Under the pieces are notes generated by a model. The model did not search any database. It was not told the origin of the DNA and saw only the letters and a list, made by a program, of their open reading frames with translations. The translations under genes and the position numbers were made by a program. Below, piece by piece: positions 20,604-32,724 of a stretch of 64,000 nucleotides of DNA (positions are counted from its first letter, which is position 1; the number at the start of each line of letters is the position of its first letter). Source of the DNA: Scytalidium lignicola. Its lineage: Eukaryota > Ascomycota > Leotiomycetes. Where the stretch lies: contig NCSJ02000072.1 of assembly GCA_002812745.2 (NCBI GenBank), positions 1 through 64,000 on the forward strand. Reading direction: 5' to 3'.

Positions 20604-22340
20604 ATGAACTTGTTCCACACATCCAATTTCAACATGGGCACCGGCGACAATAACGCTCATTACAGACAATACATTCCGGAGGGATACCGTTGGTATAAGA
20701 GCAAGAACCGTTGGTTGTTGCAGGGATGGGTTTACCTTTAGCAAGTTCAACATTGTCATTTCATGCTCTCCGTTTGCTAAGTGTGCTCTAGCTTGCTCGG
20801 AAACTTTGCCAACGGTTACGATGGTACTCTAGTCAACGGGCTGCAACTTCTTTCTCAATGGGAGAAGTTTTTCAATAACCCGGTAGGGTCCAGCCTAGGA
20901 CTGTTAGGCGCAATCCAAAACATTGGGTCTTTGGGTGCCATTCCGCTCGCACCATTTTGGAATGATCATTTCGGCCGGCGATTAACTGTTATGCTCGGTG
21001 GAGCTCTTATGATAATAGGTGCGGCGATTCAAACCAGTTCGAAAAATCTGGGCTGGTTCCTTGGGGGGCGAGCCCTAGTCGGATTTGGTGGCGGCTTCTG
21101 CAATAATGCCAACCCTCTCATGGTCATCGAGCTCTGCTACCCATCACAGAGAGCACCTATCGCTGGCGCCTATAATTCTTTCACACAAACCGGCGCTATT
21201 ATAGCCGCTGTAGCCGTCTTTGGCTGTTATTATATGACTGATAGTGACTGGTCTTGGCGTCTCCCTCTCCTTATTCAAGTGATTCCGACAGGGATCCAGT
21301 GGTCACTAGTCATGTTCGGCCCGGAATCGCCTCGATGGCTCATTGGCAAAGGAAAAAATGAAGAAGCCCTCCGGATTCTGGCCAAATACCACGGCGACGG
21401 AAATGCAGAGCACCCACTTGTAGTCTACGAGTTCGAGGAGATGAAGAATGCGATCTCCAACGAGAACAAAAGTAAAGCGGCATGGTCACATCTTTTCAAG
21501 ACACGCGGTATGAGGAAGCGGTCGTTCACCATGATATGCCTAGCCGTATGCGGCCAATGGTCTGGTTACTCGATGGTTTCGTATTATCTAAACCAGGTTC
21601 TCACCACTGTTGGCCTGACTGATAGACCCGTTCAGTTGGCAATCAATATCAGTATCTCCCTCTTGAGCTTTATCTGCGGTTTTACAGCCGGTCTGAATGC
21701 TGATAGATTTGGTCGTCGTCCCATCTTCCTCATTTCCATATACGGAATGCTGGCGTGTTTCACGGGCGTTACGATCTGCACGTCCCTTTATGTCGACTCT
21801 CACTCGATCGTTGCTGGGAAAATCACCGTTCTCTTTGTCTGTAAGCCAACCGTTACTGTATTTTCCTTTTGGTCGGTGCTAACTAGATCATTGGAAATAG
21901 TTCTATTTACTGGATTCTATTCCTTTGGTTGGGCTTCTGTGCTCCTGCTTTATATTACCGAAATCTCTCCTTTCTCAATTCGGTCCAAAGCACATTCACT
22001 CTTTGCCATCACCCAAGCTTCCATGCAGACCTTTAATCAATACGTTAATCCTATCGCCTTCCTTGCTATGGGTTGGAAGTATTACATCGTTTTCGATTGT
22101 TTCATTGTCTGCATTGGTTGCTTTGTTTACTTTTGTGTTCCCGAGACCAAGGGACATACCTTGGAGGAGACAGCACTTCTGTTCGATGGCAAGGATGCTG
22201 TTACCCAACTTCAGCTCCACGCCGACATGCAAGCTGGAGGAGTAAAGCCTAGAACGGAGGATCACACGGTTACCAATATCCGAGGTTCTGCTACTGAAAA
22301 CAAGCAGATTGCTACGGTGGAGCATCACGAGACTGTATAG
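20604..22340 (+). CDS. MFS sugar transporter (fungal hexose/lactose-permease type), 5' end disturbed
   Basis: Most of the protein is clear: GNFANGYDGTLVNGLQLL (end of helix 1), LAPFWNDHFGRRLTVMLGG (loop 2-3 with D-x2-GRR), ALVGFGGGFCNNANPLM, PESPRWLIGKGKNEEAL, GFTAGLNADRFGRRP (loop 8-9) and FVYFCVPETKGHTLEE, the classic sugar-porter signatures. One 60-bp intron at 21841-21900 is in phase and free of stops. The 5' end is not clean. An upstream segment from ATG 20604 or 20634 (HYRQYIPEGYRWYKSK) is typical of the family, but between it and helix 1 the same frame has two stops (about 20736-20777), and no standard intron restores a good first helix. A one-base shift near 20706 would give a hydrophobic helix. 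It may be a pseudogene or contain a sequence error. A cytoplasmic tail ends at 22340. Confidence 0.75.
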
Positions 22341-24472
22341 CCAGTGGAGTGAAATGAAATACATGATAGGATTGTCTGGTCAACGGCTTTAGTGAGAAAC
22401 GCGTGTAGATCTAAAATAACGTTCACAAATTATGCGGGCAAGATTACCGACAAAACTAGTATGACGGTAAGGTATTGGCCATTTCCAAGACTTGTCTTTT
22501 GTCCGGTTTCATAGTAGAGAGGAATTGAGATGAGTGAATGATCATTAATGCAGATCTTAGCATTGGTATTATGAATCGATAGTAAATGCCTTCTGTAAAT
22601 GGCTCAATTCAAGGACCAAAAGAACAGCTAGTAATGAATACCGCATTATCATACAAACCACCTTCTCTATGCTCATCTTTGACAATTTAAAGTGCGGTTG
22701 GTCAGACTTATCTCCGGATCTGTGCGATTTGGCACGAGTCCAAGCATATCTAGAAGTAATGTTAGACATATCTATAGTCTGTGAATATTTTCCCCCTTTA
22801 TTTTAGTACTCACGGTCAAGAGTTAATTCGATTACATTGTAATCGGGATAATTTAAGCACGAACAACTTACTCAATTTCTATAAATTATCCTGAATCGAG
22901 TGCAAGAAAAAGCTAATCACACTGCTGCGAGGCAAGAAAAAGTTAATAATAATCTTTTATTAAGAGGAAAGGAGTTAGAGTGTAGGTCTGAGCTACCAAT
23001 GAAGTTATATAGCAGACTTGGTTCTCAATTGCAGATCTAGATACTGAAGTTTTAGATTGTTCAGCCATTTTCCAGTGCAAAATGTTATTATTTTTAGGAT
23101 TGAACTTTACTTTTGATAAAATCCAGGTCAAAATAAAAAAANTTAGCAAAAAGTATTCAGCTAAATACTTAAACCGATATCTATTAAAGTTACAAGTTCA
23201 GTCTACTCTTTAATAATATTCAGCATTAAGTTTAAACTATGCCATAGCTTGTATTTATTGAAGTTACAAGTTATACTTACCTCGTACAGAACTGAATTCG
23301 ATGTCTTTGCAAAGATATGATTATAAACAATAAGAGAAAAGTCGCTCTAAACGTGCCTAACGTTGAGGTAGCAGAAACTTAGGTAAAAATAATTAACTAA
23401 AATCTAGCGACACCCAATTCGCCTTTCACTTTATTTACAAATGGACTTTATATATGATCCAATGTTTACTATATCCTACCGACTCCCCGGTTCTTATTTA
23501 CCAACATATTGAACACTTGTACAATCTGTGCTACTTCCTTCTCCTCTTACCAAACCTTCTGGCGAATCTACTCAAATACCTCGGCTTGGTTTCCCCATCT
23601 TACGTCATCTTGATCCATCCAATTCCTCATCACCACAAATCCCTCGGCATACTTATCTAATAACATTGTAATTACTGCGGGAACTAACATTTTAACATAT
23701 TGGCATTACTGGCTTCGCCCCTCTTCCTCTCCTCCTTTTGGGCTGTTATACTAGTGAGTCGTATGTGGATCAGCTTTATTAGTGATTTGGATCCGAACCA
23801 CCATGGCAGTAAGTCAAGTCATCCAGTACTTATTTTTTTAGTCTTAGGGCATTTAGATAGAAAGGAAAGCTACTAACAGATATTAGTATCTGGTGACGAA
23901 AAGTGGCCCAAATACAATGCAACTGATGACCATGGCAAAGAATTTTTACCTTCATCCTGCAGGATCTGGGGTTGCTTCAGACACGTTCAGACTAGCGGGT
24001 ACAATATTCATCAATGCTGTTGCCCGAGAACAATACGGAAGATGAAGACCAGTCCTCTTATCATAATATGACGTGGTATTTTAGATTATAGATACATCCT
24101 CTTCTCAGCTAGTGCCACGTGCTTAACGGCTTACTCTATTATTATTTTGAATAAGAGTATAAATTCTAGTTTTCGTCGACGTGATCACACCACTCAACGT
24201 ATTACCTTTTGTTTTGATTCCAGACTCTATTCTTGAAATTACGAGTTTCTCTAATGTTGATTGGTATATTTACCTTTAATTGTGGTGCATTATTTTATTC
24301 TCCAGAAAGTTTTGGAAAATATCAACACAAAATATAAAAATAAAATAATACAACATTTTAAATTCTAAACTAGTCCTAGTAAAGTTCAATCCTTACTTAA
24401 ATTACAATGTTATAATGTGATGTTTTGTTATAACTACATACTTAAGTTCATGATTTTTAAACCTATGTAACT
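22341..24472. other. AT-rich intergenic region
   Basis: About 2.1 kb, increasingly AT-rich from 22780, with an N after an A run at 23142. Short frames (for example 23454-23660) show no family features. No repeats with clear ends and no RNA genes seen. Confidence 0.45.
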
Positions 24473-25090
24473 TCAGCTTGTATCATTTCGCTCGCTCTGT
24501 TCTTCCCCTCTTTTGGTCAGACCTTTGAATTCAGCTAGTGCAAGAAGTTGCTTCTTTAAAAGTGACATTGCCCTAAGCGATGTTCCATCAGCTTTATCAT
24601 ATATAACCTCGAACCGTACATCACCCTGACTTCGCATTCTCATCTCGGTGGCGATAGTGGTTGCAATATACATAACTTGTTTTGTCTCGATAATAAGACC
24701 TCCTTCCTGGGGGGTTGCAATTTCCCAGTATAACCTTTGAGATAGACTTGTGTTTTTATCGCCTTTAGGTAAAGTGAGATTAAATGTCAAATCCGAAATA
24801 GGTGGCACCTTCATCACTGCTTGCCTCCAAGCCTTACTGAGGGGCCGGATATTTAAGTTCTTTCGCAAAATCTGGTGGTTGGAACTATCGGGGTTTGGCC
24901 CCAAGCGTGAATCTGTGCCACAGCACGCAGCGAGCATATCTGCGTTGGCAAGAGGCTGTAGTAAAACCAATGTGAGCTTCTGTGTTGCTGAACCTGAGTC
25001 TGGCAACTTAGATGTTCCAATATTAAGGTTAGATAGTCCTGTGGTTATTGATAAGAGACTCGGGTCGGTAATACGTTGTGCTTCAGCCAT
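24473..25090 (-). CDS. Hypothetical protein, 205 residues
   Basis: A single uninterrupted minus frame from ATG at 25090 (context AAAATGGCT, favourable) to a stop at 24473. I do not recognise a family. There is no signal peptide or membrane segment. The composition is that of a soluble protein with a Leu-rich N-terminal third and a basic, Lys/Arg-rich C-terminal helix (LKKQLLALAEFKGLTKRGEE). Surroundings are AT-rich and the nearest gene ends 550 bases away. Codon use looks normal for the window, which supports a real gene, but no conserved motif can be cited. Confidence 0.5.
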   Translation of the reverse strand: MAEAQRITDPSLLSITTGLSNLNIGTSKLPDSGSATQKLTLVLLQPLANADMLAACCGTDSRLGPNPDSSNHQILRKNLNIRPLSKAWRQAVMKVPPISDLTFNLTLPKGDKNTSLSQRLYWEIATPQEGGLIIETKQVMYIATTIATEMRMRSQGDVRFEVIYDKADGTSLRAMSLLKKQLLALAEFKGLTKRGEEQSERNDTS

Positions 25091-25643
25091 TTTTAAGTAG
25101 TTCAACTGGAAAATTCTGGCAATGAAAGTAAAAGGGAGGAGAATTGATTGAAAAGTGAGGCGAGACTACAATTCTATTAACATTTAAGTAGCAAAAGTGA
25201 GGAATGTCGCAGTTGACGTTGACCTCCATCAGGCAGCGGGGTCCACGACAGGCAGGTTTGTTGTTGCCTAAAGCAGATCCAACAATCCAAGGCAACGAGT
25301 AAGGCTGGAATTTGTTTATTGATACAAATAAGGGAAAAGCGAAAAGCGAAAGGATCAAGCGTGTAAAGAATAAATGATCTGTAAGAGCCAAAGAGCCCTT
25401 TAAATAAAGATGTTGTAATTAAAAGGATTATATACGGATTAGGGGTACTTCTTAGTATCGCTTTTAGATTGTATTGTACTATTTATAGTTATAATTTGTT
25501 ATATTTTTGTGAAAATATGTAGCATACTCCTATAAATGAGTTGATCTGCCTTGGTATTAACTTTATGAGCAATTGAACCAAATAGTCAGGAGCCGGGATA
25601 TTCATCATATAAGTGCCACCAGTTCTAGCAAAGTGATAATCAC

Positions 25644-27840
25644 TTATTTGACGGATATTTCAGACTCAAATCCAACCTCCAAAGCCATCGCCATCCCAGT
25701 CCCATGATGCCATATGATATGACAGTGAAAGAACCAAATACCAGGATTATCAGCGAGAAATCTCAGAACAACGTACCCTTGACCTGGAATATACACCGTA
25801 TCTTTCCTTATTGGATTCACAAGGTTATAGGAAGGCCCCTCTAGTGTTGTGGAGGGATCGAATGGGTTATATGCATGCCAACCACGAGTCTGGGGTTGAT
25901 AGGAAGAGAGAATATAGAAATCATAACCGTGCTAGTTTGTCAGTTTGGTTAGCTTTAATTTAATTGGTGATCATAAACAAGATTTTGGAGGAGTTTTTAT
26001 ATTGACAACAACTCAATGAAAGAATTTCATACTAAATGAAAGGGATGCCCCTTTTCGTCAAGATTATTCACAACGATATCAACCCATTTCGTCTTCGAGC
26101 TGTCTTCTAATCCAACCCAAGGCACTAGCTGGTTCTTGTCCCACTCGCTTCTATGAAGCTCAATCAAAGGTTTATTGGGTGAGGCCTGAGGTGCCCAAGT
26201 TGTTCGATTGATGAAGCCCCTTGGAGCATTGCTAAGCCGTGCGAGGACTTCTATTTTGGTGTAGAGAAGAATTGTCTGATCAGCCACAGCCGGCATTAAT
26301 TTGGAGGGAAGAACTGGAACAAAAGCGGAGGAGATATTGAAATAACCTTCTCCGCCCTGAAATTGAGTCGGTCTAAATGAGTGACCTCTTTTGACATTTC
26401 TGTGATATGGATGAGAGGATATTGGAAAATTGTGGATTGATGCTAGAGCTTTATTGCCCATTGCAAAGTTTCTTTTTCAATATCAGTTGTTGTCTGCATA
26501 ATTATAAAGAGGTCTTACTCTTTATCTAGTGTTATGCTTAGGAATGATTCGGAATTGTACGGCCCATGATCCCAGTTGAGGAGAAAATCCATTCTCTCTC
26601 CTGGATACAGGATCCCAATTGACGAAGAATATGGCGAAGGTTCAAGTTCGCCTCCACCGTCGACACGGAAAACGCTCATCTGTTTGTACGGCATTGACAA
26701 GATAATTCCTGACAAGGACCTAGAGATTGTCAGTGATCTAGTTTAAAAGTTGGGTAATTGTGCTAAATTCTTTTACCCGGTATTGACAACTCGAATTCGG
26801 CATCTCTTTTTTNCTTTGCAATAATTGCGGAGTTGGAAAAGCCACACACTCAAGGGGGCGAGATGGGACGGCCATTGAGCAGTTATAAGCACCCTTTCCA
26901 TTAACTAAAATAGAATCTGGGACTGGCTTTAGGCCATATCAGATCAGTATGACTAAATCCGAGCATCAAAAAAAATAAGTACCTCGCGACCCCAGCTATC
27001 ATGATTATCATAGCCTTCCATGACCTTTTCTGCGGGGGAGTGATACCAGTCTCCTATCATCAAAAGCATGTCGTCTTCATACTGATACTTTGCCACCTCA
27101 TTGACACCAGCTTCGATGGGTTGATGGATTACTAAGCCTCCATACAGTCCATCCGCACGCTGAAGAGCTGAATGGGAATGATACCTTTACCCAGAAGCTT
27201 AGAATGTGTTCATAACGTTAACATGAAGCTTACTCACCAGAAAGTCCCGATTTGAGTGTCGCTGATCTGGAATTCATACGTGAAAGTCGACCTTGCAGGT
27301 ATAGCAATCTGAGTCACTCCAACCACACCATCCATCTCATTTGCTCCTTGTCGAAATTTAGCTCTGTCCACATAAATTGCTAAAGGTTGAACAGGTCTGC
27401 TCACCCCTCATGTGCAAGCCATGGAAATGAAATGCTACACCTTCATCCTCTAGCAAGTTATGTATTTTTATTATGAGCGTATCGCCGGGTCGTACCTCCA
27501 ATGTAGGACCGGGAAATGCATCTAGATCGAATGAGACGACTAACTACTTTGGAGAACTAAATGCCATACCATTTATAAGATACACATGCTTGCGAACTCT
27601 GTCGGGATATCTGTAATCACGGCTGATATTCCACTGATGGGTGATAATCTTTGGACCTCGTGAATTGTGTGCTTCCGGGTGTAATTTGATGGCTAGATCT
27701 GGACTTTCATTGAATTCATTAAGGTGAATGAGATGCGACTTAATAGGATCCGAAAAATACTCTTTACTGTATAATAACAAGGAAATAATCGATATAATAA
27801 GAATGGTCGTCAACGTGCAAGACGGCCGTCTCCAGCCCAT
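25644..27840 (-). CDS. Membrane-anchored multicopper oxidase (laccase/ferroxidase-like)
   Basis: Eight exons on the minus strand from ATG at 27840, about 27840-27570, 27521-27405, 27346-27238, 27184-26983, 26926-26777, 26719-26519, 26471-26033 and 25931-25644. They join in phase to 591 residues once the single N at 26813 is left out. An N-terminal hydrophobic segment (TTILIISIISLLLYS) is an uncleaved signal anchor. Copper-binding motifs appear in order: HFHGLH, WYHSH, HPFHLHG and HCHIIWHHGTGM. The residue ten after the Cys of the last motif is Met, so the type-1 copper should have a Met axial ligand, usually lower potential than Phe or Leu. Domain 2 holds RIRVVNTGSLSG. Ascomycete relatives oxidise phenols or pigment precursors, or iron; the anchor suggests action at the cell surface. 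It is divergent from the phospholipase C gene. Confidence 0.9.
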
Positions 27841-28689
27841 CGTCAACCTAGTAGAACAGGTGACTTCACAACCTCATTGGCTCGAAAGCTTGCCTAACGA
27901 GTGAGCTCGAGGAAAGAATGATATAAAGAGGCCTTCTAAATGCTTTAGGGGTTGATTGCATTAAACTATAGAAAATACTGTACAAAAAGATGTTGGAAGG
28001 ATATTCTTTCCATCGCAGATCGCTTCTCGTTCAAGGTTGAGCCTAGGTATAATAACCTGCATTATCACATTTCATGAACCAATTGCAATGTCAGTGAAGG
28101 AGGCGTGGAAGAGTCTTATCACAACAGACTTTATGCAACTCCGGGGATCCATTCAACCAACTGTAACGGAGTATTTGGGTCGTGGCTTCGGGAATATTGG
28201 AACCCCTTGCATTATGCTTCTAGGACCTCTTATTCATGCCGCCTTTTTTAGCCCATACCAATTACTCAGATTGATTCCGTATCAAGAAGGTGACAAGTAA
28301 GGACTGGTATACCCTGGTATACATCGTATATTCACTTATGAACACAGCGGACATAATTGGATGTCATCTCGAACATTGCCGACCACTGCATTGATGCATT
28401 TGATATCCCCCACTCTCGCATGAGAGACTGAGTATTTACCTAGGGCCGGATTCCAGAAATGAGGCAATTAATTTCGTATACTAGGAGCTTCGGTCTGTCT
28501 TTCTGGAAACCATGGTTACACGTGGGCTCCTAGGGTGCGGCGTAGACATCCTTGAGGGAAATCATAAGTCAAGGGCATAACAACGATGGAAATTATTTTA
28601 ATACTCATATCCGTCATTTTGAACCGGATTCCATCTACAGCTGGGATTTTGAACCAGGCAATACCGCTTGACTATCAGTATTACTGGTT
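27841..28689. other. Divergent promoter region between oxidase and phospholipase genes
   Basis: About 850 bases between two start codons. A plus frame at 28037-28300 (87 codons, ending LIPYQEGDK) has ordinary codon use but no family I can name; it begins at a non-ATG codon. A direct repeat TGGTATAC occurs at about 28305 and 28314. Confidence 0.4.
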
Positions 28690-31005
28690 ATGATGTTGTT
28701 TTCCGTGATAGTCCTTGGTCTCGCTACTACAGCTTCCGCGGGAGGCTTGACAGACATCAAGCATGTCGTTCTTTTTATGCAAGAAAATAGAGCTTTTGAC
28801 CATGTGAGAAATTCAAACACCTAAACCTATGATAATATATTATCTAACATAATTTAGTACTTTGGAACAATGGCTGGTGTTAGAGGCTTCTCTGACCCTA
28901 ATGTCCAGGTGAATCCTGATGGCAGAACCTGCTGGCAGCAGTGAGTCTATCTCGTACTCATCTTGTACCTCCCAAAATATTTTTTCAATTGAAATAATTG
29001 ATATTATGAGTTAAAAGAATTGTTACCCCGGACTTATCAAATGTCACAACAACTCTCATGCCATGGTATCTTAACTATCTCGGTGGAACGTGGAATTACT
29101 CCAACACATGTACTGGAGCCGGGCAAAACAGTTTTCAGGACAATCATGCCGCGCTGAATCATGACTTAAACAACATGTGGGCAGTCAACAACACACCGCA
29201 GAGTTGGGGCCATTTCCAACGAGAGGACATCCCCGTCCAATTTGCCATTCAGGAAGCATGGACCATAGCTGATATGTACCAAGAGGGAGTGATTGCAGCA
29301 ACTGAACCTAACCGTGTGATGTGGATGACTGGGAGCATCAATACACCCGGTGGACCACAGTCTCCTTCTCAAGGTGGTGCTGTGCTCGACAATAACGGCA
29401 CTCCTGGTAAATCCAACTATCTCCATTATTTCTCTGGATCCCTCATCTAATTTTGTATTGTAGGCTGCGAGGCTGTAGAATTCCCAGAAAATTTCACTCT
29501 GTGGGATCCACTTAAACCAAATGAAGGCTATGGTTTTGCCTGCTTCCCCTTCAACTGGAAGACAGTCCCAGAATTCCACCAAGATGCTGGTGTATCATGG
29601 ATGGTATACCAAGACGTTGATAATTACGGCGATGATGCCCTCTCATCATTCGTACAANTACCAAAATGCTAGTCCGGATGATCCCCTCACCATTTTTGGC
29701 AACTCATATCCGGGGCTCGATAAGTTCTATGCTGATGCCGAGGCTGGAACGCTGCCACAGGTAAGCTGGATTGTGGGACCTGCTGAGTTGAGTGAACATG
29801 TACCCTATACGCCACAGGACGGGGGTTGGCTGCAACAACAAGTTATTAATGCTGTGGTTAATGGAGCTGCGTATAACGAAACTGTTCTTATGATTTCATA
29901 TGATGGTAAATGATATTTGGAAATTTATGGCAAAGGAAATGCTAATTTCTGACATGTAGAGACTGGAGGTTGGGGTGATCACGTAACTCCGTTCCATTCC
30001 CCAGAAAATACTCCAGGCGAGTGGATGAATGTAGAAAATGATGTTTTCGGATACATTGGAAATGTTTATACCGGACCAGGTGAGTCGTCATTTCTCACTT
30101 ACTGAAGTATTGCATAACACCGTCAAGGATTCCGTGTCCCATTCACCATTATCTCCCCCTGGACCAGAGGTGGTCACGTATTTACCGAGCATACCGACCA
30201 CAACTCACAGATCATGTTTGTTGAAGCATGGCTTGAAGCCCTCGGATATGAAGGTGTAGTAACAGATCAAATGTCTTCCTGGAGACGTACACATATGTCC
30301 AATCTCTTGAACGCTTTTGACTTCGATAATGTAAGCTTGCCATTTTCTGACTGCATTTTCATCAGCAATTCATGAGTACAAATTTCTAATCTCTTATTGT
30401 AGCCTGACTACTCCATTCCTGTAATTCCTACTGCTACAGTCCCCTCCGAAGATGCAGATGGCAACTGGGATGCTGCAGATGTATGCCAAGGGATCTTTGG
30501 CACTCCTCCTCCAAAGCCACCTCCACCTTATGGCCCCGAAAACGCAAATCTCGATCCCTCCACGTTAAGTGAAGAGGGTTTCAAACATGTGCGTGGTTAT
30601 CTGACCGAAGGGCGCTGCTTGGTGTTTGAGATGAATGGCTACGCTCTTACAGCCCTCAACGGCGCGAGCGATATCACAGGATCGAAGTCCACCTCCAAGC
30701 ACGAGAGTATCAACCAACGTTGGGTCATTCATGCTACTGGAGGCACCGCAACTGATGGTGGAGAAGGTGCTGGTACATTTGTGATTACTAGTGCTGTGGA
30801 TGGGAAGTATATTGCGAGTCATACCTCTTTGGCTAAGTTGAGATCTGGTGCTGAGACTTATACAATTGCTTATACAGCCAACGGAGCGGGATATGCACTG
30901 CAGAAGGAGAATGGTAAATATTTGAGTATTGATACTGAAGGTACCATCATTATCACAAGTAAACCAGCTTCGTTCAGCGTTTATAGTGTTACTTATCAGT
31001 CTTAG
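28690..31005 (+). CDS. Secreted phospholipase C (phosphoesterase family)
   Basis: Seven exons (about 28690-28803, 28858-28940, 29018-29406, 29464-29905, 29960-30079, 30128-30330, 30403-31005) join in phase to 650 residues if the N at 29658 is ignored; counting it breaks the frame. An N-terminal signal peptide ends near ASA. HVVLFMQENRAFDHYFG is the metal- and nucleophile-containing start of bacterial-type phospholipase C and acid phosphatase AcpA (PF04185). SWIVGPAELSEHVPYTP, DETGGWGDHVTPF and SPWTRGGHVFTEHTDHNS carry the remaining metal ligands. A Pro-rich linker (PPPKPPPP) leads to a C-terminal beta-rich domain of about 140 residues. Enzymes of this family split phosphodiester head groups of phospholipids outside the cell, serving phosphate acquisition or membrane attack. 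It appears functional. Confidence 0.9.
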
Positions 31006-32345
31006 AGAGCTTAACTGGCACAAAGATCCTAGTTGAAGTATATGTGATAACCTATTCTAATGTTGCAAATATATAAACTATCCCAACAAGACGAATATTA
31101 ATATATACACCAGACTTCCTAATGAGATCCACATATACTTGCTGTTAACTTTCGCGCATTTGTTAACTTGACAATTATCTTTTGATTATATTTCATTTCC
31201 TAAGTTTTTCTGACGGTGTCATCCTAAGCTCTTGGGTTTGGGACTACAGCTTAGAGGTAGAATGTATGATCCAAGCTAGTTGAGAAAGCCTGCAATGCGC
31301 CAGGCAGATTATGAGAATTCACAAAGCCGCGAAACCTAGCTCTGCATCTGGCATATTTGTCTTCTCCTCATTAGCTTGCGCCGTACATACAAACGAGTGC
31401 GCTTCACAGCAATTACAGAAGCCGATCCTACAAGTTGTTATAAGGAAAAACTAAGGCATAGAAAGTTTCAAAGTCATAGACTATGCTGAATACGGAGATT
31501 ATGTGTGCATGTTATTTTTGATGTCGTGAATGTTAGATCATTGATAGTCTTGAGTACCTTGCTTCCATCCGAAAAGAATCTAGTACTCTGACTTGCGAAA
31601 GTATTCTGATTAGTACTTATGGATCGATAAAGATAAGTGAGTAGCAATTCTCAATTCGCTATTCTTATTAACGTGAAAATAGCTGGCCAAGAAAGATGCA
31701 AAGAATTAGTCTGTAGCCAAGTGTCTAGTCGGGATATCAGAGTACTGGGCTTCATTGCTATGGAGCTCATGTACAAACGTACATCAAATAATGGGATCAT
31801 TCGCATTGGCGATAAGTGGATCAACTCTAGGTTTGCTCACGCTTAACGAACTAAGACGGGCAAGTATTCTCTTAAATTTACTGGTCTTATAATCTCGATG
31901 TTGATATATGAAAGCATGCTCTTTTTAACAGCAAGAAACAAAAGGAGGCTTAATGCATGAAGTGCTTATAGCCGAAGCTACGGTTTTTAGGCCTTACAAA
32001 GACATTATAGCAAACTAAATTGATGCATAGTTTATTATCTGGCATATTTTCCCTGAAGATTTTGTAAATCTTAATTTGGTTTGTAAAACTATTCAGTCTG
32101 GAAATGAAGCCTTGCGTTCTACCAGACTTTATTATTATTTGCAATATTCATCATTCATGTACTGCAAAAGATTTCTCAAAGCAATAACTTCAATATATGT
32201 GGCCATTTGTAATTAGTCTCCTAATCCTTGCCAATACGAGGATGATCCGATTCCAAGCACCAATCTTCCTCACTGTAGTCCTTGAGTTTAAAAGATGTTT
32301 GTATAAGCGCTGGAAGTAGTGGTAGATATTTAATTTCCTCTTTCG
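31006..32345. other. Intergenic region with relics
   Basis: About 1.3 kb, moderately AT-rich. Apart from the kinase-like scrap at 31637-31846 nothing is recognised. Confidence 0.4.
31637..31846 (+). pseudogene. Possible protein-kinase-like relic
   Basis: The frame contains SSRDIRVLGFIAMELM, which resembles the subdomain IX region of eukaryotic kinases (D-x-x-x-LG-x-x-x-x-E) as seen in many fungal orphan kinase fragments. It lacks all other kinase motifs, starts with an ATG inside non-homologous sequence and stops after 69 codons. Weak call based on one motif. Confidence 0.35.
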
Positions 32346-32349
32346 CTGA

Positions 32350-32724
32350 CTTTCGTAGATATCCACCGGGGAACTGGACAGTGACCCTAAAAAACTTGAG
32401 AAGAATCTCTCCACTATTTTGGAGCTTGCCAACAACTGGAAGGCCATACTTCTTCTAGATGAGGCTGATGTCTTTTTGCGGAAGCGTAGCCTTGACCATA
32501 ATCACAACTCACTCGTCTCAGTGTTCTTACGCAAGTTAGAGTGTTATCGAGGAATCATGCTTCTCACAACTAATCGAGTCGAGGATTTCGATGAAGCAAT
32601 CCAGAACAGAATACACCTTGCGATCAAATATCGCAGTATTGAGAACCCTGGTATAACTTCTGGTTTAGTGTGTAAATCAACAGAACTTAGAAGCTTGGGA
32701 GCTGGCGATTCAATGTCTATCTAG
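32350..32724 (+). pseudogene. AAA-ATPase fragment
   Basis: From about 32358 the frame reads a segment ending in ANNWKAILLLDEADVFLRKR, where LLLDEAD is the Walker B motif. It continues with NSLVSVFLRKLECYRGIMLL and TTNRVEDFDEAIQNRIH (sensor 1 and the arginine-finger region) of the fungal AAA family with the BCS1-like core. The Walker A part is missing upstream, and after KYRSIENPG the similarity ends in an unrelated tail. About 90 residues of the domain survive, so this is a truncated relic. Confidence 0.7.

Noticed and set aside
28037..28300. 87-codon plus frame in the oxidase/phospholipase promoter
   Set aside because: Non-ATG start and no recognisable family; left as a note only.
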